This document shows positions 1-6,921 of a stretch of 13,959 nucleotides of DNA, piece after piece. Numbering within the stretch: position 1 is the stretch's first letter; every line of letters starts with the position of its first letter. The notes under the pieces are model-generated. The model did no database searches and was not told the DNA's origin. It worked only from the letters and a program-made list of their open reading frames with translations. The translations under genes and the position numbers were made by a program. Source of the DNA: Leptospira meyeri (lineage in GTDB: Bacteria > Spirochaetota > Leptospiria > Leptospirales > Leptospiraceae); the NCBI RefSeq assembly GCF_004368965.1, contig NZ_SORO01000009.1, forward strand, positions 1-13,959. The letters run 5' to 3'.

Positions 1-10
1 TTACCCACAG

Positions 11-176
11 CGTATAACAGCGGGGAAACACTTCGCTGCGGCACTTACGGCCTTGCTCGGTCTGCGACACATAGTCCTCCGTCACGCTTCTCGCTCCGCA
101 AGAAGGCGCGCCGACACCAACGCCTACTTCGTAGGCTCGGCTACGGACAACGTCGTCTCCCCTAGTTCGTTATGCG
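11..176 (+). repeat. attC-like site 1 (family A)
   Basis: R'' is CGTATAAC (11-18) and R' is GTTATGCG (169-176). The two differ at one base because they belong to different cassettes. The L arms are GGGGAAACA against TGTCCGTAG-side GTCTCCCC. The centre is family A, with a GCTTCTCGC/GCAAGAAG-type hairpin and a CCTAC-TTC-GTAGG hairpin. It closes the partial cassette to the left and opens the DUF2971 cassette. Confidence 0.82.
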
Positions 177-192
177 AAATGTTTGAAATAAA

Positions 193-1092
193 ATGACAGA
201 AGAAAACAAAAAAAAACAACCTGAAATAAATTTGGAAAATTTTCTTAGAACATCAAAGGAAATTATTGTTCCAGAAGTTGTATATCATTACTGCTCTCTA
301 GATTCTTTCACAAAGATAATTGAGTCAGGAAAACTATTCCTTAGCCATCACTCAGCAATGAATGATTTATCTGATACTCGCCTATTTTTCCATTTATTAT
401 ACCAAAAAGCCCAAACCATAGTGAATCAATCTAATAGAGAAATTTTAAATGATTTTCTTCATTTTTTCGAACAAAATTTACGTGATTATTTTATAGCATG
501 TTTTTCAAAGGAACCAGATGTACTTAGCCAGTGGAATATGTATGGAGATCAAGGACGCGGAGTAGCCATAGGATTTTATACAAAAAATCTATATGTAAAA
601 CCTCAAATCCCAAGCTACACAATTGATTCAAAAACATTAAGTGGAATTTTTCCAATAGAATATATATCAGAAACACAAGATGATTTAGTAGATGACTTGA
701 TAAATCTAGTCTTAAAAGGATTTTTTAATGATTTCCCTCCAAATGTTGAAAGACTGGTTCTTCAGAAAAAACATAGAAGTTTTAACCAAGAAGAAGAAAT
801 ACGAATAGTAGAAATCCAAGATCCAAGAACGAATTTAAATCCAGATTTTGTTGGGCTTAGAACAAGATACGTGGGTGACCATTTTAATTTTCGAATAAAA
901 AATAATAGAGAATTAATCCCCTATAGAACTCATCAGTTTAAATCAAATGAAGACCCGAATTATGAACTAGAAAGTATTTGGCTTGGACCTGAAAATCGAA
1001 CAAAAGAAAATATCTTATATTTATTCCTTAATAAACATAGAATTTCTTTGAAAAATAAAATACATTACTCAAAATCACCATTTACTCTTTAG
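193..1092 (+). CDS. DUF2971 family protein
   Basis: A 299-residue soluble protein with the DUF2971 layout: a YHYCS motif at 31-35, a 'FLSHHSAMNDLSD' block at 49-61, CFS at 103-105, and the family signature LSQWNMYGDQGRGVAIGF at 111-128. The biochemical role of DUF2971 is not established; members are often found in accessory regions. There is no signal peptide or membrane helix. It is the only gene of cassette C1. No Shine-Dalgarno is visible; instead a 4-codon ORF begun by the R'-box ATG (172-186) stops 6 nt before this start, suggesting coupling. The stop codon lies just before the 3' cassette arm. The family call is a recognition from motifs, not a search; the function is open. Confidence 0.85.
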   Translation: MTEENKKKQPEINLENFLRTSKEIIVPEVVYHYCSLDSFTKIIESGKLFLSHHSAMNDLSDTRLFFHLLYQKAQTIVNQSNREILNDFLHFFEQNLRDYFIACFSKEPDVLSQWNMYGDQGRGVAIGFYTKNLYVKPQIPSYTIDSKTLSGIFPIEYISETQDDLVDDLINLVLKGFFNDFPPNVERLVLQKKHRSFNQEEEIRIVEIQDPRTNLNPDFVGLRTRYVGDHFNFRIKNNRELIPYRTHQFKSNEDPNYELESIWLGPENRTKENILYLFLNKHRISLKNKIHYSKSPFTL

Positions 1093-1105
1093 CCATCAAA
1101 CACTT

Positions 1106-1268
1106 CGCATAACAGCGACTTCCCGCTACGTTTCGGGACAAGCCCTCACTCGGCCTACGGCAAATTGTCCTCCTGTCACTCGCTCGCATACGCAAGCTAC
1201 GCGCCAGTCCCAAACGTCCCTCCGGGACTCAGGGTCGGACAACTTCGGGAAGACTAGTTCGTTATGCG
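1106..1268 (+). repeat. attC-like site 2 (family B)
   Basis: R'' CGCATAAC (1106-1113) and R' GTTATGCG (1261-1268). L'' GACTTCCCG pairs with CGGGAAGAC: the CTTCCC/GGGAAG change from the common CTTACC/GGTAAG is compensatory, so the pairing is maintained. The inner arm AAATTGTCC faces GGACAACTT. The centre holds the GTCCC-TCC-GGGAC hairpin of family B. Confidence 0.85.
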
Positions 1269-1281
1269 AAATAAAAAATGA
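1264..1281 (+). promoter_or_regulatory. R'-box mini-ORF overlapping the C2 gene start
   Basis: The ATG in the R' box opens a 5-codon frame (MRNKK) whose TGA overlaps the next ATG as ATGA at 1278. This arrangement is typical of translational coupling. There is no Shine-Dalgarno in front of either start. Translation is inferred. Confidence 0.4.
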
Positions 1282-1715
1282 ATCACTCAAACGAACCTAA
1301 TCAATCAAATAAATTAAAGAAAGAGAAAACCTTTCTAATTAGTATTATCATTTTATATTGTATTATCTCATTAATTTCAGGAATTAGTTTCCTAATAAAT
1401 AATGAGCAAGCCAAGGGAATTATAGATTTAACGCTCACAGCCTTATTATCTATTTCTATTTTTAAAATTAATAGAAACATTTTTTTCAAAATAATAATAT
1501 TAATCTTCTTAATAGTTCATGAACTTATATTTCTTTCTGTTTTAATCTCTTTTCTATTATTTTTTTCTGATAGATTTCCATATAAAACTGCAAATTATTT
1601 TTTTATTGAATATGATAGCCATCTAAGAATGGGTTATTTTTATTATTTTGTATTACTTTTTATATTTACATACTCTCTCTATATTACTTTACGTATCAAA
1701 ATTGAAAAAAAGTAG
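1278..1715 (+). CDS. Small four-helix membrane protein, unknown
   Basis: I do not recognise this 145-residue protein. A polar, charged N-terminus (1-17) is followed by about four hydrophobic helices, near 18-40, 47-63, 68-95 and 118-140, and ends in the basic tail RIKIEKK, so it should sit in the cytoplasmic membrane. The start overlaps the TGA of a mini-ORF that begins in the R' box, and no Shine-Dalgarno is seen. It is the first, and perhaps only, gene of cassette C2. Composition is extremely AT-rich with many Ile, Phe and Leu codons. The reverse-strand frame across it is a shadow. It could be an immunity or envelope protein, but nothing in the sequence decides this. Confidence 0.65.
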   Translation: MNHSNEPNQSNKLKKEKTFLISIIILYCIISLISGISFLINNEQAKGIIDLTLTALLSISIFKINRNIFFKIIILIFLIVHELIFLSVLISFLLFFSDRFPYKTANYFFIEYDSHLRMGYFYYFVLLFIFTYSLYITLRIKIEKK

Positions 1716-1728
1716 TATTTAAACTAAC

Positions 1729-1974
1729 ATGTCTATCTATTTCATAAATTATAATGGTCTTTGTAAATTAGTAGCAAGAAACAAATTTGTCTTTTCTTTA
1801 CAGAACAAACGTGGCTTTACTGCTTCAATCGGCGAAAAAAGGAGAACATCCATGCCCTTCAGTTCTTCGGAAAAAAAACTGAACACGTTATCCAATTCCA
1901 TAAATTATTTAATATTTAAATCGGAAATATCCCTTAATCTTATTTTTGATAAATTAGCTTATTGGTTTGATTAA
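1729..1974 (+). CDS. Doubtful 81-residue ORF in C2 tail
   Basis: An open frame of 81 codons starts 13 nt after the membrane-protein stop. It has no recognisable domain, no Shine-Dalgarno and a mixed composition (basic middle, hydrophobic end), and its codon use is less convincing than that of the neighbours. It may be a decayed gene or chance. From 1975 to 2118 I see no gene, only AT-rich sequence leading into the 3' cassette arm and site 3. Confidence 0.22.
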   Translation: MSIYFINYNGLCKLVARNKFVFSLQNKRGFTASIGEKRRTSMPFSSSEKKLNTLSNSINYLIFKSEISLNLIFDKLAYWFD

Positions 1975-2118
1975 AGATGGCTAACTGATAGGAATATAAC
2001 GGTTACGGGAGATAGCGACAGGTTATGATATTAATCGAATAGATGTGTTATAAAATGAGAATGAACTTATAGACCAGAAAAGTTAAAATATAAGAGGTAA
2101 TCTAATATTTTTTTACTT

Positions 2119-2284
2119 CGCATAACAGCGCGGAAACGCTTCGCTGCGGGACTTACGCCCTTGCTCGGTCTACGACACATTGTCCTCCGTCACGCTTCTT
2201 GCTCCGCAAGAACGCGCGCCGACGCCAACACCTACTTCGTAGGCTCGGCTACGGACAACGTCGTCTCCCCTAGTTCGTTATGCG
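2119..2284 (+). repeat. attC-like site 3 (family A)
   Basis: R'' CGCATAAC (2119-2126) and R' GTTATGCG (2277-2284). L'' GCGGAAACG faces CGTCGTCTCCCC. The inner arm ACATTGTCC faces GGACAACGT. The centre has a TTCTTGC-TCC-GCAAGAA hairpin and CCTAC-TTC-GTAGG, nearly identical to site 1. Confidence 0.85.
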
Positions 2285-2309
2285 CAATATTTTTCAAAGT
2301 AACACCTAA
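2280..2309 (+). promoter_or_regulatory. R'-box mini-ORF ending 2 nt before the C3 gene
   Basis: The R'-box ATG opens a 9-codon frame that stops (TAA 2307-2309) two bases before the ATG of the following gene. No Shine-Dalgarno is present, so re-initiation after this short frame is a plausible route to translate the gene. This is an inference. Confidence 0.38.
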
Positions 2310-2311
2310 AA

Positions 2312-2926
2312 ATGAAAACAATAGATGAGGAAATTTTGCCTAGAATGGCTAAATCAATCCTAAAACAAATATCGGAATCATTATTAGGAACAGGACACCT
2401 TAAAATCGAGGATTTTAAGAGCGAGAGTATTTTAGCTCAAAAAATTATAGATATAATAGATAGTAGTCATTTTCATCTAGTAATTGATCACAGAAAAACA
2501 ATTGAAAATTTAGCAAAAAAATTTTACGACAGTAAAAATTTAGAGATAAGTATATTTTTCTATTCACTTTACTTCGAGCAGACACTAAATTACATCATAC
2601 ATGTTCAATTGATAAAAAATGGGAAAAATCCCAACTTAACAAAGAATATTATCAAAGCTACTAACATAGAGGCTAAATTATCTTGGGTTTTAGAACTTCT
2701 TAACTTGCCAGAAATTAACGAAAAGCATAAGAAAATAATACTTTTAGTTTCCCAAGAACGGAATTCATTTATACACTACAAATGGATGGATGACTCAAAT
2801 CACATAAATATTAAATTATTCTTTAAATCATACAACATAAACAAAACGATTATTTATTTAAAAAAATACGAATCTAGAATAAGATTCAATGGCAATAAAA
2901 AAAATTTAAGAAAAACCAGTAAATAG
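2312..2926 (+). CDS. HEPN-like helical protein
   Basis: A 204-residue, mostly helical protein with no signal peptide. The segment QERNSFIHYKW (148-158) contains R150-N-x3-H155, fitting the R-N-x(3-5)-H motif of HEPN-domain proteins, and an acidic residue in the preceding helix (E89 in LYFEQTLNYII) fits the usual HEPN four-helix bundle. HEPN domains are often RNases in toxins and defence systems, but some are inactive partners. The C-terminus is very basic (KKNLRKTSK), compatible with nucleic acid contact. It shares cassette C3 with a DUF2750 gene 52 nt downstream. Two-gene cassettes in arrays are often toxin-antitoxin or effector-immunity pairs, which would suit a HEPN nuclease. The domain call rests on one motif and is tentative. 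Confidence 0.55.
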   Translation: MKTIDEEILPRMAKSILKQISESLLGTGHLKIEDFKSESILAQKIIDIIDSSHFHLVIDHRKTIENLAKKFYDSKNLEISIFFYSLYFEQTLNYIIHVQLIKNGKNPNLTKNIIKATNIEAKLSWVLELLNLPEINEKHKKIILLVSQERNSFIHYKWMDDSNHINIKLFFKSYNINKTIIYLKKYESRIRFNGNKKNLRKTSK

Positions 2927-2978
2927 ATTCATAAGTAAAAGATTAATTCTCTCAAAATCACGTATTAATAAACTTAAA

Positions 2979-3374
2979 ATGGCTTACAAACTAACTCAGA
3001 AAGAATTTGAAAATGTATTAAGCCTTGAAGCTTCAAAAAGATACAAATACTTCATTTCGAAAATAGTAGACCAGGATGAATTATGGAGTCTAAAAAACAA
3101 TGATGGATTTATCGGAATGGGAGATAATGAGGGGCATGACGGAATTCCATTCTGGCCTCATATTGAATATGCCAAGCTATTTATCAATAATGAATGGGAA
3201 GATTGTGAACCAGCAAAAGTAAACTTTCATCATTTTATAGATTATTGGATTCCGGAAATGATAAAAGACAATGTTCATATAATTGTTTTTCCAACTTTAG
3301 AAATGAAAGGTCTAACCTTACATCCAAAAGTAATATTAAAAGATTTAGTTGAAGAAAATAAAAAAATAGAGTAA
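2979..3374 (+). CDS. DUF2750 family protein
   Basis: A 131-residue protein matching the DUF2750 pattern along its whole length: RYKYFISKIVDQDELWSL (21-38), a Gly/Asp-rich turn (48-56), FWPH (58-61), a Trp at 73, the DYWIPEM segment (88-94) and IIVFPT (101-106) followed by a GLTLHP strand. The function of the family is not established; it appears as a compact cytoplasmic domain. It follows the HEPN-like gene in the same cassette, with its stop about 13 nt from the R'' arm of site 4. No Shine-Dalgarno is obvious, so it may depend on translation of the gene upstream. Partnership with the HEPN-like protein is an inference from cassette sharing only. Confidence 0.8.
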   Translation: MAYKLTQKEFENVLSLEASKRYKYFISKIVDQDELWSLKNNDGFIGMGDNEGHDGIPFWPHIEYAKLFINNEWEDCEPAKVNFHHFIDYWIPEMIKDNVHIIVFPTLEMKGLTLHPKVILKDLVEENKKIE

Positions 3375-3387
3375 GCAAAAAATACTG

Positions 3388-3551
3388 CGCATAACAGCGC
3401 GGAAACGCTTCGCTTCGGGACGAGCCCTCGCTTGGCCTACGGCACATTTCCCTTCTGGCACTCGCTTGCATACGCAAGCTACGTGGCCAGTCCCTAACGT
3501 CCCGTCGGGACTCAGGGTCGGGAAACGTCGTCTCCGCTAGTTCGTTATACG
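3388..3551 (+). repeat. attC-like site 4 (mosaic: A arms, B centre)
   Basis: R'' CGCATAAC (3388-3395) and R' GTTATACG (3544-3551) do not match each other, because each pairs within its own cassette instead. The L'' GCGGAAACG and L' CGTCGTCTCCGC arms and the inner ACATTTCCC/GGGAAACGT arms are of family A, but the centre is the GTCCC-GTC-GGGAC hairpin of family B. Confidence 0.85.
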
Positions 3552-3584
3552 ACATTTATTTAAAATTAATTCTAGTTCAAAAAT

Positions 3585-3875
3585 ATGAAAAAAAATCTAA
3601 CTCTATTATTTTCAGTCTACTTTATATCATTCGGAGAATTTCAAGATTTGTCAGCACAAACGATTGACTTCTCAAAAGAAAAGCCAATCCATCCTTATTA
3701 CGAAACAATGGATGAAAACTATTCGATCGACTGTAAAGAAAAACAACTTTGTATGGAAAACTGCAAAGATTCATTCACTTTCATCTCAAACAAATTCAAA
3801 GATAAAAATAATGCTCGATTAGGTTGCTTCGCAGATTGCAGGAAAATCGTTTGTTTTTCAAAAAATAAAAAATGA
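3585..3875 (+). CDS. Small secreted twin-CX3C cysteine protein
   Basis: A 96-residue protein with a signal peptide (basic MKKN, hydrophobic core to about 19, likely cleavage near SAQ at 23-25). The mature part has six Cys: C50, C56, C60, C81, C85 and C90. C56-x3-C60 and C81-x3-C85 form a twin CX3C pattern 20 residues apart, which in known twin-CX3C folds makes a disulfide-clamped helical hairpin. I do not know this family. The start overlaps a TGA (ATGA at 3585-3588) of a frame open from the R' box, where the codon is ATA rather than ATG. The stop overlaps the start of the lipoprotein gene (ATGA), so the two are translationally coupled and probably act together at the envelope. Confidence 0.68.
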   Translation: MKKNLTLLFSVYFISFGEFQDLSAQTIDFSKEKPIHPYYETMDENYSIDCKEKQLCMENCKDSFTFISNKFKDKNNARLGCFADCRKIVCFSKNKK

Positions 3876-4285
3876 AAATAACTAAACTAACTTTATATCT
3901 TTTAATACCGCTCTTATCTATAGCATGTAATATCAATCAAGGTATTGACTCTAATGAATTTTATACTGAAGACGAAACAGAAAGAAAAATAGGAATTGCT
4001 GTTTCCCTAAAATCGATACAAATTTTTGGAAATCCGACCGCCTTACTCCCATACGAATTTCAGCAAAACCCAAATTGCAAAAGACAATCTTACTTTAAAA
4101 AAGAAGAAGTTAACAAATGCGTAAATATTATCCTTGCATCTAATATTCAAACAACGGATATATCGGATTATTTTGGAAAAATTGGAATTATAGTTAACAA
4201 ACTATGCAATCTAGAAAGACAAATTTTCTTAGATAATTCGTCAAAAGGGGAAATAAATTTTTGCGGAATAAAGAAAATATTTTAA
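3872..4285 (+). CDS. Putative lipoprotein, unknown
   Basis: A 137-residue protein. The N-terminus MKITKLTLYLLIPLLSIAC is a lipoprotein signal with the lipidated Cys at 19 (LLSIAC, a relaxed lipobox of the spirochaete kind). The mature protein has Cys near 69, 83, 112 and 130 and no domain I recognise. The stop falls inside the AT-rich 3' cassette arm before site 5. It overlaps the preceding gene by 4 nt (ATGA), so the pair is one operon within cassette C4. A soluble periplasmic partner plus an anchored lipoprotein could be an inhibitor or immunity pair, but this is speculation. Confidence 0.68.
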   Translation: MKITKLTLYLLIPLLSIACNINQGIDSNEFYTEDETERKIGIAVSLKSIQIFGNPTALLPYEFQQNPNCKRQSYFKKEEVNKCVNIILASNIQTTDISDYFGKIGIIVNKLCNLERQIFLDNSSKGEINFCGIKKIF

Positions 4286-4299
4286 TAATAAATAAACGT

Positions 4300-4463
4300 C
4301 GTATAACAGCAACTAACCGCTTCGCTTCGGGACGAGCCCTCGCTCGGCCTACGGCAAATTCCCCTTCTGGCATTCGCCTTGCTTACGCAAGCTACATGCC
4401 AGTCCCTAACGTCCCGCTGGGACTCAGGGTCGGGGAACTTCGGTAAGTCTAGTTCGTTATGCG
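4300..4463 (+). repeat. attC-like site 5 (family B)
   Basis: R'' CGTATAAC (4300-4307) and R' GTTATGCG (4456-4463). L'' AACTAACCG faces CGGTAAGTC with two mismatches. The inner arm AAATTCCCC faces GGGGAACTT. The hairpin GTCCC-GCT-GGGAC is in the centre. Confidence 0.85.
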
Positions 4464-4552
4464 TAATTGATTAACTTGTTATGAAATTAATATATATCAA
4501 ATACAATAATTCAAATTCAGTTTATGAACAAAAATAGAATAGTAAAAACTAA

Positions 4553-4627
4553 ATGAAAACTATTCTTCGTGCGAACCTATTTGACTTATCCGGCAAACAT
4601 ACCATTTTAGATTTAGGACGGTATTAA
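4553..4627 (+). CDS. 24-codon upstream ORF coupled to the Imm49-like gene
   Basis: A short frame (MKTILRANLFDLSGKHTILD...) whose TAA overlaps the next ATG as TAATG. It lacks a visible Shine-Dalgarno. Codon use resembles a real coding sequence, so it may be a leader peptide used for coupling, or the true N-terminus of the Imm49-like protein separated by a frameshift. Upstream, the stretch 4464-4552 holds only a 3-codon R'-box frame and AT-rich sequence. Confidence 0.4.
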   Translation: MKTILRANLFDLSGKHTILDLGRY

Positions 4628-5391
4628 TGGGCGATATCATCAACAGATTAGATATATTATTTGGTGAGCATCAGGAAAGCTTAAATTACCTAGTCCCAAG
4701 AGTAGATACATTCGAGCATGACTCTGATGGAGGTGCGAAGTCAGTTCTTTCTTTGAATTACCGTTTTTTGTCAGTTTGTGAATTTATTATCCATCGTGAT
4801 AAAAAGAAATTCCAAGAATTATTATCGAAATCTGCCTCGTTAATTGCTAAAAACTTTAAAGACTATGCTTCGGGTAAAATAAAGGAATACGATTATGTAA
4901 AATGGAGTAGATACTGGAAAATTCTAGATTCTTATGCAGCTACCGATTTTTCGTCTGGAGTCATCATTGCGCAACACATGGGGAATCTTGAAGCAGATAA
5001 AAAGGAAAAAGGGGTTTTCCCTGCTCTGAGTTACTCGATTAAGTATATGGTATTAGAAGATGACAAAAATCTAAAACTATATTCGGATAAGTTATCTGAG
5101 TCTCTAACTCAAAAGAATGCAAAAAATTATTTAGGTTATGTGACAATCATCCAAGCATATATAAATAAAGACTCAAAGTCTATGCAAAAGGGCTTTGAAA
5201 CTTTGCTAGCCAATCACAAACAACTCTGCAAAGGTAGAGGAGAATATTCGGATACCGAAGATGAAGTCATATTTTTGCATGGTTTAGGCTTACTAAACCT
5301 TGTTCGGTCTCGAGGCTTCGATGTCACAATGGACGACCCATTAATCCCTAATGATCTTTTGATAAGTGTAAAAAAAATATTTAAAGAATAA
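4627..5391 (+). CDS. Imm49-like immunity protein
   Basis: A 254-residue cytoplasmic, largely helical protein. The C-terminal block (DTEDEVIFLHGLGLLNLVRSRG, 209-230, then DDPLIPNDLL at 236-245) is the part that looks like the Imm49 family, where a conserved acidic/His-containing helix precedes a 'IP-LL' motif. Imm49 proteins are predicted immunity proteins for polymorphic toxins, which bind and inhibit a cognate toxin. No toxin gene is present in this cassette, so it would be an orphan immunity gene, a common type of accessory cargo. The start is preceded by TAATG coupling to a 24-codon ORF. The family assignment is by eye and moderate. Confidence 0.55.
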   Translation: MGDIINRLDILFGEHQESLNYLVPRVDTFEHDSDGGAKSVLSLNYRFLSVCEFIIHRDKKKFQELLSKSASLIAKNFKDYASGKIKEYDYVKWSRYWKILDSYAATDFSSGVIIAQHMGNLEADKKEKGVFPALSYSIKYMVLEDDKNLKLYSDKLSESLTQKNAKNYLGYVTIIQAYINKDSKSMQKGFETLLANHKQLCKGRGEYSDTEDEVIFLHGLGLLNLVRSRGFDVTMDDPLIPNDLLISVKKIFKE

Positions 5392-5398
5392 TCAACTA

Positions 5399-5563
5399 CG
5401 CATAACAGCGACTTACTGCTTCGCTGCGGGACTACGCCCTTGCTCGGGCTACGCCAAATTCCCTTTCTGTCACTCGCTCGCATACGCAAGCTACGTGCCA
5501 GTCCCTAACGTCCCTTCCGGGACTCAGGGTCAGGGAACTTCAGTAAGTCTAGTTCGTTATGCG
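5399..5563 (+). repeat. attC-like site 6 (family B)
   Basis: R'' CGCATAAC (5399-5406) and R' GTTATGCG (5556-5563). L'' GACTTACTG pairs with CAGTAAGTC: both strands have changed relative to the common ACCG/CGGT, a compensatory pair. The inner arm AAATTCCCT faces AGGGAACTT. Confidence 0.85.
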
Positions 5564-5590
5564 AAAGTCATGAAAAAATTCTGAAAAAAA

Positions 5591-6406
5591 ATGAATAAAA
5601 TAATATTTTTAATCTTAGTTCTAAACTTCCCTATATTTTCCCAGGAAAATTTTACTGTTAATGCAAATACATTAAGAATTAGAAATTTACCTTCATCAAA
5701 TTCTGAAATTGTTGGAAAATTAAATAAAGGAATTGAAGTAACAATAATATCAAAATCTGACAAATTTGAGGAGATAAATGGAATAATTTCTGAATGGATT
5801 GAAGTTCAAACTATAGATAAAACTCAAAAAGGATATATTTTTGGAGCATATCTTGAATCTAAAAAAAATCCAAATCCCTTTACGAAATGTTTTAAAAATA
5901 AAAAAGGAATAACAATATTCCTTAATAACGGTAAATCTATCCTCTTAAAAAATGGATTACCAAAAAATGATGAAGACCCACAAGAATTCATCCAATTTAA
6001 TAACTGTACATATTACAAAGATTTAGATTCCGTATTAATTGAATACTCAATGCATGAAGGTGGAGGGAATGAACTATATAATCTAAAAAATGGAAAATTT
6101 ATCCAAATTTGGGGACATCCAATATTTTCAAAAAATAAAAAATATTTTGCATGTTTTTCCGCCGATATCGAAGTTGAATTTTATCCAAATGGTATTCAAA
6201 TTTATCAACTTAATCTTACTCCAATAAAAGAATTTGAATATGAATTCGAATCTTCTGATATGAATAAAAATTTCCAACCAACTGATCTTGAATGGAATTC
6301 TGAAGATTCGATAAAAGTAATTCTAAAAAATATTGATTTAACTAAAACTAAAATAGTAAATATTCAAAAAACTCATAAAAAATGGAAAATAATCAATAAA
6401 CCATGA
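5591..6406 (+). CDS. Secreted bacterial SH3-domain protein
   Basis: A 271-residue exported protein: signal peptide 1-18 (MNKIIFLILVLNFPIFSQ), then a bacterial SH3 (SH3b) domain at about 21-90, seen in the 'NANTLRIRNLPSSNSEIVGKL' type repeat (25-44) and the closing WIEVQTIDKTQKGYIFGAYL segment (69-88). The rest is a beta-rich region of unknown family. SH3b domains usually bind peptidoglycan or peptide ligands in the envelope. A chain of two tiny frames (MRKS at 5559-5573 overlapping MKKF at 5570-5584) ends 6 nt before the start. The final TGA lies inside the 3' cassette arm. A second SH3b protein is carried in cassette C12 with a different body. Confidence 0.75.
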   Translation: MNKIIFLILVLNFPIFSQENFTVNANTLRIRNLPSSNSEIVGKLNKGIEVTIISKSDKFEEINGIISEWIEVQTIDKTQKGYIFGAYLESKKNPNPFTKCFKNKKGITIFLNNGKSILLKNGLPKNDEDPQEFIQFNNCTYYKDLDSVLIEYSMHEGGGNELYNLKNGKFIQIWGHPIFSKNKKYFACFSADIEVEFYPNGIQIYQLNLTPIKEFEYEFESSDMNKNFQPTDLEWNSEDSIKVILKNIDLTKTKIVNIQKTHKKWKIINKP

Positions 6407-6410
6407 CCTT

Positions 6411-6574
6411 CGCATAACAGCGACTTACCGCTACGCTTCGGCACAAGGCCTCGCTCGGTCTGCGACACATAGGCTTCTGGCACTCCCCTTGCCTACGCAA
6501 GTGTCGTTCCAGTCCCTAACGTCCCGTTCGGGACTCAGGGCCAGCCTACGTCGTTAAGGCTAGTTCGTTATGCG
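6411..6574 (+). repeat. attC-like site 7 (mosaic)
   Basis: R'' CGCATAAC (6411-6418) and R' GTTATGCG (6567-6574). The inner arm ACATAGGCT faces AGCCTACGT, a sequence class shared only with the left half of site 13. L'' GACTTACCG and L' CGTTAAGGC pair poorly. The centre is family B with GTCCC-GTTC-GGGAC. Confidence 0.83.
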
Positions 6575-6592
6575 AACATTGCGGGGAAGAGT

Positions 6593-6615
6593 CGCCACAT
6601 CCGTGTGGCGTTTTT
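6593..6615 (+). terminator. Intrinsic terminator before vapBC
   Basis: CGCCACA-TCCG-TGTGGCG is a perfect 7-bp stem with a 4-nt loop followed by five T. It lies between site 7 and the vapBC promoter, so it would stop read-through from upstream cassettes and isolate the module. The R'-box ATG frame (MRTLRGRVATSVWRF, stop at 6616-6618) runs through the hairpin, so its translation could interfere with termination. Confidence 0.65.
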
Positions 6616-6638
6616 AAGAATTACAAAAAAATATACAT

Positions 6639-6667
6639 TTGACATATATACAAATATTGTATATTCT
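6639..6667 (+). promoter_or_regulatory. vapBC promoter and operator palindrome
   Basis: TTGACA (6639-6644) and TATTCT (6662-6667) are 17 nt apart. ATATACAA-ATA-TTGTATAT (6646-6664) is a perfect 8-bp inverted repeat filling the spacer and entering the -10, as expected for an operator of the ribbon-helix-helix antitoxin. The -10 ends 8 nt before the ATG, so the mRNA would be nearly leaderless. Confidence 0.7.
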
Positions 6668-6675
6668 GGAAAATT

Positions 6676-6921
6676 ATGAATCAGACTGTTAACATCTCTT
6701 TCGAAAAGGCACTTTTAAAAGAAATTGATAAAATTGCAAAAAGAGAACACAGATCCAGATCTGAATTAATCCGTGAAGCTGCAAGAGCTTATATTGAGAA
6801 AAAATCTAAGTGGCAAGCTATCTTTGATTTCGGTATTAAATCTACTGATAAATCTAATCTTACGGAAGATGATATTTTCAAAGAAATTAAAAATGTTAGA
6901 AGAAGTAAAAAAGCTTCTTAA
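6676..6921 (+). CDS. vapB: Ribbon-helix-helix antitoxin (VapB-type)
   Basis: An 81-residue protein with a ribbon-helix-helix (CopG/Arc type) domain: a beta strand TVNISF (4-9), helix A about 11-23 (ALLKEIDKIAKRE), then RSRSELIREAARAYIEKK (26-43) as the second helix. The C-terminal part, with Trp47 and acidic/basic stretches, is the likely toxin-binding tail. In this class the antitoxin neutralises the PIN toxin and represses the operon at a palindrome such as the one at 6646-6664. The stop overlaps the toxin start by one base (TAATG). It is in cassette C7, which has its own promoter and a terminator upstream. The start is fixed by the promoter, since almost no leader remains. Confidence 0.85.
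   Translation: MNQTVNISFEKALLKEIDKIAKREHRSRSELIREAARAYIEKKSKWQAIFDFGIKSTDKSNLTEDDIFKEIKNVRRSKKAS

Noticed and set aside
1301..1489. Reverse-strand ORFs inside genes (1301-1489, 5557-5763, 6950-7135, 13253-13438)
   Set aside because: They lie opposite better-supported + strand genes and have no domain or start signal; antisense shadows.
3235..3555. Reverse-strand ORF of 106 codons, and similar ones at 5214-5489 and 7390-7590
   Set aside because: They run through the folded repeats and read the same R'/L' sequence (for example SYNELAETTFPDPESRRD), so they reflect repeat composition and are shadows. None has its own start signals.
4261..4446. Forward ORF of 61 codons across site 5, and 7340-7567 across site 8
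   Set aside because: Almost the whole frame is attC-like repeat and the protein is repeat-derived low-complexity sequence; not genes.
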